A stretch of 64,000 bases of DNA, taken from NCBI GenBank assembly GCA_050944435.1, contig JBMNRB010000005.1:62001-126000 (forward strand). The letters are read 5' to 3'. A program made the translations under genes and the position numbers. Under the pieces are notes generated by a model. The model saw nothing but the letters and a program-made list of their open reading frames with translations, was not told where the DNA came from and did not search any database. This DNA is from Ruminococcus_G sp050944435. GTDB taxonomy: Bacteria > Bacillota > Clostridia > Lachnospirales > Lachnospiraceae. Below, piece after piece: positions 58,263 to 64,000 of the stretch. Within the stretch, counting starts at the first letter, position 1, and each line of letters starts with the position of its first letter.

Positions 58263-58790
58263 ATGGATAAAGAAACTTTTGCGGAAAAAGTACTGGCGGC
58301 GGAGCTTACCCTATATCACGTGGCAAAAACTATACTTCATAATGATACGCTGTGTGAGGACGCCGTACAGGAAGGGATTTTAAAAGCATATGAAAAACTG
58401 AATACATTGAAGGAAGAGGCTTATTTTAAAACGTGGCTGACCCGCATTGTAATAAACGAATGTTACAGCCAGCAGAGAAAAGCCAAGGCCACCGTTCCCT
58501 GGGAAGAATGGGCAGAAAATGAGGCGGCAGAAGAAAAAGATGATTATTCAGAACTCTATCAGGCAATACGCCGGCTGAAACCCCGGTTCCGCATAGTTGT
58601 GGTGCTGTACTATATAGAGGGTTATTCGGTGAAAGAGATTTCTGACATTTTAAGGATTCCTGCAGGTACAGTAAAAAGCAGGCTGGCCAAGGGCCGGGAC
58701 ATGCTGAAAAAATATATGAAAGGCGGGGTGGAATATGAAGAAGATAGATTGGGAAAATACCTTTCCGGAGGTACCAGAAAGTTTTCATGA
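58263..58790 (+). CDS. ECF-family RNA polymerase sigma factor
   Basis: 175 residues. Region 2 (LCEDAVQEGILKAYEKLNTL) and region 4 HTH (VVLYYIEGYSVKEISDILRI, then PAGTVKSRLAKGRDMLKK) are clear. AAGGATG precedes ATG 58263. Its last 56 bases overlap the start of the next gene, so they are tightly coupled. The stress it responds to is unknown. Confidence 0.93.
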   Translation: MDKETFAEKVLAAELTLYHVAKTILHNDTLCEDAVQEGILKAYEKLNTLKEEAYFKTWLTRIVINECYSQQRKAKATVPWEEWAENEAAEEKDDYSELYQAIRRLKPRFRIVVVLYYIEGYSVKEISDILRIPAGTVKSRLAKGRDMLKKYMKGGVEYEEDRLGKYLSGGTRKFS

Positions 58791-59520
58791 TAAGGTAAGT
58801 GCTACATTGATGCATTTGCCGGAAAGAGAGGAGCAGGATAATATGAGCAGACATACAGGAAAATTCAGTTGGAAAAAGGGGATTGTGATTGCAGCGGCGG
58901 CGACGATGGTTCTGGGAACAACAGTGTTTGCGGCAGGCAGAATCGTGAGTATTACCGGTTCTTCCAGTTCAGAGCCCACTTTCACAGAATTTCCCACGGC
59001 AGAGCAGGTAAATCAGGAGATTGGAATTTCACCGAAACTGGTAGAGGATTTCCAGAACGGATTTTCCTTCCAAGGCGCCGTTGTGGTAGACGGGGCGCTG
59101 CAGGATGCGGAGGGCAATGATGCGGCAAACTTTCAGTCTATGAACTTCAATTATGAAAAAGACGGCAGCAGAGTGAATCTGGATGTGAAAGATGCTTCTG
59201 TGGAAGAGATGATCGAAGGAGAAGGCATGGAAGGAACCGGCGGCGGAGAAACTTTGGATTATCAGGATTTAGCTCTTGATTACAGTCAGTATACAAACAA
59301 AGTTGTTCCCGCTGATTATGAACTGACGGAGGAAGATAAAGCGGCAGAGGAAGCAGGCGATATTGTATTCAGCTATGGAGCAGACGATGTTTCTGTATCT
59401 GTGGTTAAAACCGTTACCTGGGAGGAAAACGGTGTTTCCTATCTCCTGCAGTCAAGTGATGATAATGTGACCAGAAGTGACCTGGTTTCCATGGCACAGG
59501 AACTGATTGATTTGGCATGA
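58735..59520 (+). CDS. Membrane protein, putative anti-sigma factor of the ECF sigma
   Basis: 261 residues: a short cytoplasmic part (1-46), one membrane helix (about 47-67) and a long extracytoplasmic domain of unknown fold with an acidic, Gly-rich stretch. Genes like this after ECF factors in Clostridia usually code anti-sigma proteins, sensed outside the membrane. It has no ZAS Cys-His zinc motif, so class is unsure. Confidence 0.75.
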   Translation: MKKIDWENTFPEVPESFHDKVSATLMHLPEREEQDNMSRHTGKFSWKKGIVIAAAATMVLGTTVFAAGRIVSITGSSSSEPTFTEFPTAEQVNQEIGISPKLVEDFQNGFSFQGAVVVDGALQDAEGNDAANFQSMNFNYEKDGSRVNLDVKDASVEEMIEGEGMEGTGGGETLDYQDLALDYSQYTNKVVPADYELTEEDKAAEEAGDIVFSYGADDVSVSVVKTVTWEENGVSYLLQSSDDNVTRSDLVSMAQELIDLA

Positions 59521-59555
59521 TAGTTGACAGGGCGGATAATTATTGACCCAAAGAT

Positions 59556-59597
59556 GGCCCGGAAAGCGAAAAATCAAGCTTTCCGGGTTGCTTTTTG
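59556..59597 (+). terminator. Terminator after the anti-sigma gene
   Basis: CCCGGAAAGC (59558-59567) pairs with GCTTTCCGGG (59578-59587), followed by TTGCTTTTTG. It overlaps the last codons of the convergent ferritin-like gene. Confidence 0.82.
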
Positions 59598-60317
59598 TCT
59601 TTCTGCCAATTGGATGGATTGACGCAGATACCCCAGACTTTCAGATAAGAATTTTGAAAATCCGTATCCGCCTGCACGAAACACATTGCCGTAAGCGGTC
59701 CAGACTGCCAGGCAGGAGGCTTCCATCAGCAAGATCCGCGCTCCGTTCATTATAGAACTGTTTTTAAAGTGGCCCAATGTATATGACTGGAAAATGACAT
59801 GGGGCAGTTCATCGCGGAGCATTTGGCGGCAGATACTTTTTAAGGTTTTGGAAGTTGTTGCGCTGCTCAGCGCAGAATAGTAGGAAAGAGCAATTATCTC
59901 TGCAGTAACAAGCACCGTCACCTCGGAACGGATTTTCATGGTGCGGCGAAGAAGCTGAAAAATCCGGTTAAGGGGTGTTTTTGTTCTTTGGGGGACTCCA
60001 TGCCATTTCATAAATTTCGCCAGATAATCGGAATGCACGTTTTCTTCCTGGATAAACAATTCAATGGCTTTTTGATAAGAATGATCGGCGATCTTATCTG
60101 AAAACTCTTCCGCCGCTGATTTTAGATAAGCTCCGTCGCTGTTTTCTCCTCTTTCAAAAGCCGTAATAGAAGGAAAAATAAGATCCTTAATCCGATTATC
60201 CAGAAGTTCTTCCTGGGTAAAGCAGATGTTAAGCCTTTTCTTTTCCTGATGCTGAAAATACCGGACCCATTGTTCGTAGGTAAAAGATACCATTTTGCTG
60301 CTTAATATTGAATACAT
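59574..60317 (-). CDS. Ferritin-like superfamily (four-helix) protein of unknown function
   Basis: 247 residues, mostly helical. Acid and histidine pairs spaced as in diiron four-helix proteins appear in ELFIQEENVHSDYLAKF and RDELPHVIFQ. I do not recognise the family precisely. It could oxidise or store iron, or serve a hydroxylase role. AAAGGAG precedes the ATG. It is on the minus strand, alone. Confidence 0.6.
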   Translation of the reverse strand: MYSILSSKMVSFTYEQWVRYFQHQEKKRLNICFTQEELLDNRIKDLIFPSITAFERGENSDGAYLKSAAEEFSDKIADHSYQKAIELFIQEENVHSDYLAKFMKWHGVPQRTKTPLNRIFQLLRRTMKIRSEVTVLVTAEIIALSYYSALSSATTSKTLKSICRQMLRDELPHVIFQSYTLGHFKNSSIMNGARILLMEASCLAVWTAYGNVFRAGGYGFSKFLSESLGYLRQSIQLAERQKATRKA

Positions 60318-60462
60318 TGTTCATACTCCTTTCTATTTATTAAATTATATAGGAAAGAGATGAAATTATTGTGAACATTCAGGAAACGCTGCTTTGCTTC
60401 CCTTTACTTTTTTGGGGTTCGCATGTATGATAATCCTAAGAAATGGAGAAGAAGGTGATGCG

Positions 60463-61182
60463 ATGCTGCGTATAGCGGTTTGCGATGATGACAGGGAAGC
60501 GGCCGTCAGCCATGGAAAAATTACAGAAAATTGTCTGAGGGAGTTGGGCTGCATGGGAAAGACGGATCTTTATACGTCAAGCGACAACCTGCTCTATGAT
60601 ATTACGGAGGATCATTACTTCTTTGACTTGATTCTTTTGGACATTGAGATGCCGGGCTATTCGGGGATGGAGATTGCCAGGCAAATAAGACCCCATCTTC
60701 CGGAAGTGAAAATTATCTTTATTACCTCCCATATGGAATATGCCATAGACGCCTTTGAATTATCAATTTTTCGTTATGTACCAAAGAATGAGACGGATAA
60801 ACGGCTTCCCGCTGCCATAAGGGACGCAGTGAAACTGATTCAGCTGGAGGAGGGAAAGAATTATATTATCCATACCAGCAGCCGTCTGGAAAAAATTCCA
60901 TACAAAGACATTTACTATATTGAACGGGAGGGGAAAAATGCAGGCATTGTCACCGGGGGAGGAGTATCCCGGGTAAGAAAGAGTCTGCAGCAGGTTTATG
61001 AGGAACTGGGAGCGGAAGAGTTCATCTATGTGGACCGGGGATGTATTGTAAATCTGATCCATATTATGCAGATCAAAGAGGGGATGGCTGTTTTGAAAAA
61101 CGGGATTTCCCTGCCCATAAGCCGTTCTCATCTGCAGGAAGTGAAAGAAAAAATGAATCATTATTGGGGGGAACACATATGA
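60463..61182 (+). CDS. LytTR-family response regulator (AgrA-like)
   Basis: 239 residues: receiver domain (Asp60 in LILLDIEMPG, phosphoacceptor) and a C-terminal LytTR DNA-binding domain (KIPYKDIYYIEREGKNAGIV). With the next gene it forms a peptide-sensing type two-component system. It overlaps the kinase gene by four bases (ATGA). No autoinducer peptide gene is seen beside it. ATG 60463 follows GAAGGTGAT; the upstream frame was not used. Confidence 0.93.
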   Translation: MLRIAVCDDDREAAVSHGKITENCLRELGCMGKTDLYTSSDNLLYDITEDHYFFDLILLDIEMPGYSGMEIARQIRPHLPEVKIIFITSHMEYAIDAFELSIFRYVPKNETDKRLPAAIRDAVKLIQLEEGKNYIIHTSSRLEKIPYKDIYYIEREGKNAGIVTGGGVSRVRKSLQQVYEELGAEEFIYVDRGCIVNLIHIMQIKEGMAVLKNGISLPISRSHLQEVKEKMNHYWGEHI

Positions 61183-62471
61183 CAACGGCGCTGATTCTGT
61201 TTTTGGGTATGGCAGCGGCGGCTCTGCGGGGGGCTCTCTGCCTATTCTTCACCGGACATGTACTGACCGCCGGAAAGCACAGAGGGAAAGGGATGGCAGC
61301 AGCGGCGGCGGGAACGGCGCTCCTTGCAGGACTTACTGCTGCCGCAGGCCTTAAAAATTTCTGGCAGCTTTTGGCGGAAACTCTCTGGATTGTTTTTTGC
61401 GTCCTGAGGTTTCAGCATGGGGATGGGAGAATGGGGCTTTTTTCCGTGATTTCCTTCGAAATAGGGGTTGGTCTGTGGCAGTTCCTTACTGCAGCCTGGC
61501 TGGGGGTGGCCTTTCGCACTCCAGCTTTTTTTGACGCTGAAACGGGAAAGGGACAGATTGCCGTCTGGCTGCTGTACGGGCTTATGGTTGGGGCGGCCCT
61601 GTACCTCTGGAAACATCCGGACAGGACAAAGCCCTTTGCCTCGGTATTGGCTGTGGCCGGGTTCCTGGGAGCAATCACTTTGTCAGAGCAAAAAATACTG
61701 GTGATAGAAAACAATACGTTGGATATGTGGGTGTGCCTGGCGGCAGTTTTGATGATATTCCTGCTGGTATTTAATATGCGGCGCCAGTATGAGGGTGAGC
61801 GGGAACTTGCAAGATTGAAATCTCAGCAGGCCAGTCTGCTGGAACGGGATTACACCGCGCTGAATCATGCCTATGAGGAAAATGCAAAGCTGTTTCATGA
61901 TTATCATAATCACATAGGAGTGCTGCGCCGGCTTCTGGAGCATAAAAAATTGGGGGAGGCCCTGGAATATCTGGATGAACTGCAGGCGCCGGTGAAGGAA
62001 ATGACAGATACGGTCTGGACAGGAGATGAGACGGCAGATTATCTCATCAACAGCAAAGGTGCAAAAGCCCGGGCTGACGGAATCGAGTATCAGGTGCAGA
62101 TAGAATTTCCCAGGCATACAAATCTGAAAAGTACAGATCTGTGCGCAATACTGGGGAATCTTTTGGATAATGCCCTGGAAGCGGCAGAGAAGGTTGGGAA
62201 GGAGGAACATCCTTTCGTTGGGCTCACCATCCGCCGGATCAATCAGATGTTGATCATCAAAGTGGAAAACAGTTTTGCCGCGGCTCCTGTGAAAAAAGAT
62301 GGAAACTATCAGTCGCTGAAAGAGGAAAAGGGACTCCACGGCTGGGGGCTGAAAAGCGCCCAGGCCGCCGCCGAAAAATATGACGGAGTGGTACAGACTT
62401 CCTGGACAGACAGCACCTTCCGGGCTGTCGCCACATTGTCCTACCAAGGGGTATCTGTGAAAAATGAGTAG
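61179..62471 (+). CDS. GHKL sensor histidine kinase (AgrC-like)
   Basis: 430 residues: about six membrane helices (1-200), then a dimerisation stretch and the GHKL ATPase domain. The phosphoacceptor is His240 in LFHDYHNHIGVLRRLL, like AgrC; LGNLLDNALEAAEK is the N-box. It partners the LytTR regulator upstream. Its ligand is unknown. Confidence 0.92.
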   Translation: MTTALILFLGMAAAALRGALCLFFTGHVLTAGKHRGKGMAAAAAGTALLAGLTAAAGLKNFWQLLAETLWIVFCVLRFQHGDGRMGLFSVISFEIGVGLWQFLTAAWLGVAFRTPAFFDAETGKGQIAVWLLYGLMVGAALYLWKHPDRTKPFASVLAVAGFLGAITLSEQKILVIENNTLDMWVCLAAVLMIFLLVFNMRRQYEGERELARLKSQQASLLERDYTALNHAYEENAKLFHDYHNHIGVLRRLLEHKKLGEALEYLDELQAPVKEMTDTVWTGDETADYLINSKGAKARADGIEYQVQIEFPRHTNLKSTDLCAILGNLLDNALEAAEKVGKEEHPFVGLTIRRINQMLIIKVENSFAAAPVKKDGNYQSLKEEKGLHGWGLKSAQAAAEKYDGVVQTSWTDSTFRAVATLSYQGVSVKNE

Positions 62472-62493
62472 ACGGCGGCAGACTTTCTGTCGC

Positions 62494-62522
62494 TTGTAAA
62501 TGGGGCGGCGCCATGGTATCAT
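62494..62522 (+). promoter_or_regulatory. Promoter of the EEP-family gene
   Basis: TTGTAA (62494-62499), 17 bases, TATCAT (62517-62522). The kinase gene ends just upstream. Confidence 0.65.
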
Positions 62523-62560
62523 AGACACAATGAAAAAGGACAGAGAAAGGTGACAGACGG

Positions 62561-63643
62561 ATGAAAAAAGTTTTAAAATTTTTTGCTGTGTTAATTGCCA
62601 TATGCGTGGTGTTGGTCGCCGCGCTCCTGATCTTTCTTCAGGTCAATGAATATAAGCCTGCGCAGGAGGAAGAAGTTTCACCGGAGGGGAATGCAGAGAA
62701 AACGGTCCGTGAAGGCGACACCCTCCGGGTTATGACTTTTAACATCGGATATGGAGCCCTGGATCAGGACCAGGATTTTTTTATGGACGGAGGAAAAAAA
62801 GTAAACGGAGAATCCCGTCAGAAAGTGTTGGACAACATGCAGGGAATTGCGGATATTATTTACGATAATAAAGCGGATGTGACTTTCCTGCAGGAGGTGG
62901 ATCGGGATTCCAAACGGTCTTACCATATCGATGAAGCGGAATATCTGATGGAAGCGTATCCAGGCTGTTTAATGACTTACGCTCCCAATTTCCGATGCCC
63001 GTATATTCCCTATCCCTTTCCGACCATCGGAAAAGTGGAAGGAGGACTGGTGACTTTAAACCAGTTTGAGGTCAGTGAAGCACAGAGAATTTCTCTGCCC
63101 AATTCTTTTTCGTGGCCCATACGGCTCTGTCAGCTGAAACGGTGTCTTCTGGTTCAGCGAGTGCCGGTGGAAGATTCGGCAAAAGAACTGGTGCTGGTGA
63201 ATCTGCATCTGGAGGCCTACGACGACGGTGAGGGAAAGGAAGCGCAGACACAGGTGCTTTTTGATTTCCTCAAAGAAGAATACGAAAAGGGCAATTATGT
63301 AATTGCCGGCGGAGATTTCAATCAGATGTTTGATGAAATCGGGCTGGAAGAATACCCTCTGACAGACGTGTCCCATTTTCGGCCGGGAAGTATCGACACG
63401 TCAGGTCTGGGAGAAGGGTGGGCCTTTGTCAATGACACCTCTGTGCCCACGTCCCGGCTGCTAAATGAGGCTTATGATCCCCAGTCGGAGGATACGCAGT
63501 ATTATGTGATCGACGGTTTCATCCTGTCGCCCAATGTGACAATGGAGAAAGTGAAGACGTTGGATCGGGGATTTGTATATGCCGATCATAATCCGGTATC
63601 GGTAAGAGTGACGCTGCAGAAAGAGCAGGAGGAAGGAAAATGA
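62561..63643 (+). CDS. Endonuclease/exonuclease/phosphatase family membrane-anchored protein
   Basis: 360 residues. An N-terminal anchor (about 8-28), then an EEP fold: MTFNIGYGALDQDQDF, FLQEVDRDSKRS, LVNLHLEAYD, AGGDFNQMF and YADHNPVSV hold the metal and catalytic Asp/His residues. It faces outward, so the substrate may be a phosphodiester or lipid, as for secreted sphingomyelinase-like members. Four bases overlap with the next gene. Confidence 0.9.
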   Translation: MKKVLKFFAVLIAICVVLVAALLIFLQVNEYKPAQEEEVSPEGNAEKTVREGDTLRVMTFNIGYGALDQDQDFFMDGGKKVNGESRQKVLDNMQGIADIIYDNKADVTFLQEVDRDSKRSYHIDEAEYLMEAYPGCLMTYAPNFRCPYIPYPFPTIGKVEGGLVTLNQFEVSEAQRISLPNSFSWPIRLCQLKRCLLVQRVPVEDSAKELVLVNLHLEAYDDGEGKEAQTQVLFDFLKEEYEKGNYVIAGGDFNQMFDEIGLEEYPLTDVSHFRPGSIDTSGLGEGWAFVNDTSVPTSRLLNEAYDPQSEDTQYYVIDGFILSPNVTMEKVKTLDRGFVYADHNPVSVRVTLQKEQEEGK

Positions 63644-64000
63644 AGAATCAGTTGACTAAGGACGATGTCCGGAAAATAAAGGAAGAGATTGAGCACCGGA
63701 AGCTGGTGGTGCGCAAAGAAGCCCTGGAAGCGGTGAAAGAAGCGAGAGCCCAGGGGGATTTAAGCGAAAATTTTGAATATTATGCGGCCAAAAAGGATAA
63801 AAACCGTAATGAAAGCAGGATCCGTTATCTGGAGAGAATGCTGAAAACTTCTGAAATTGTGGAAGATACATCCAAAGAGGATGAGGTGGGGCTGAATAAT
63901 ACGGTGACGCTGTATTTTGAGGATGATGACGAGACGGAAGTCTATAAGCTGGTAACTTCCATCAGAGGAAATTCTCTGGATGGCAGGATCAGCACGGAAT
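63640..64000 (+). CDS. greA: GreA/GreB-family transcription elongation factor (truncated by window edge)
   Basis: The first 120 residues are seen. The N-terminal coiled coil (LTKDDVRKIKEEIEHRK; EARAQGDLSENFEYYAAKKDKN) with the tip DLSENFEY identifies Gre factors, which rescue backtracked RNA polymerase. The start overlaps the previous stop (ATGA). The C-terminal FKBP-like domain runs off the window. Confidence 0.93.
   Translation, partial: MKNQLTKDDVRKIKEEIEHRKLVVRKEALEAVKEARAQGDLSENFEYYAAKKDKNRNESRIRYLERMLKTSEIVEDTSKEDEVGLNNTVTLYFEDDDETEVYKLVTSIRGNSLDGRISTE

Overview
The window reads as the chromosome of a spore-forming, Gram-positive gut anaerobe of the Lachnospiraceae (Blautia/Dorea-like Clostridia). 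This is inferred from moderate GC content, strong AGGAGG-type ribosome binding sites, sporulation genes (cwlD, yabP, yabQ, a short spoIIE, a CotS-like gene), an anaerobic thiamin route with radical-SAM ThiH, a fused AccDA carboxyltransferase and FabK as the enoyl reductase. Most of the window is ordinary core genome. Accessory material is limited to an IS1182-family element inserted in an IS110 remnant, two sets of short tandem repeats, and a PAPS-reductase-like/ParB-like gene pair.

Layout. 1-4.8 kb: end of hpf, a YkuD L,D-transpeptidase, a secreted Ig-repeat protein and an AraC/GyrI-like regulator. 4.8-7.35 kb: IS110 remnant and IS1182-like element. 7.4-8.0 kb: family-4 uracil-DNA glycosylase behind an operator-like promoter. 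8.0-17.8 kb: complete type II fatty acid operon, fabH-acpP-fabK-fabD-fabG-fabF-accB-fabZ-accC-accDA, closed by a FabT-like MarR repressor. 17.8-21.6 kb: thiS-thiF-thiG-thiH-thiE behind an attenuator-like leader and a GC-rich tandem repeat, with no TPP riboswitch visible. 21.7-23.2 kb: glucosaminidase and nitroreductase on the minus strand. 23.3-27.8 kb: gdpP-rplI-dnaB and a MerR regulator. 27.8-30.0 kb: ferredoxin, DUF1858 protein, MecA, and a structured 6S-like RNA candidate. 30.1-37.3 kb: GH18 protein, DivIVA-like protein, a large membrane protein and a PPDK-N-like ATP-grasp protein with a terminator in its own leader. 37.4-41.7 kb: cwlD, sua5, a catalytically dead-looking LMW-PTP homologue, a dCMP deaminase-like gene and proS. 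41.7-43.6 kb: IbrB/IbrA-like pair. 43.8-54.4 kb: CotS-like gene, phosphoglucomutase, then the classical mazG-hup-rqcP-yabP-yabQ-divIC-spoIIE-tilS-hpt-ftsH neighbourhood. 54.6-64.0 kb: GH13 enzyme, tRNA-Tyr and tRNA-Leu separated by 70-bp repeats of the tRNA-Tyr 3' end, a DacA-like carboxypeptidase, ECF sigma/anti-sigma pair, ferritin-like protein, AgrA/AgrC-like two-component system, an endonuclease/exonuclease/phosphatase-family protein and the start of a greA-like gene.

How the genes work together. The fab/acc cluster holds malonyl-CoA formation, ACP, initiation, elongation and its likely repressor. The thi cluster builds the thiazole half of thiamin and joins it to the pyrimidine, which must be made elsewhere. 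The mazG-to-ftsH cluster links division (DivIC), sporulation (YabP, YabQ, SpoIIE), tRNA-Ile lysidine synthesis and membrane proteolysis, as in Bacillus. All functional statements rest on reading motifs by eye; no database search was run.
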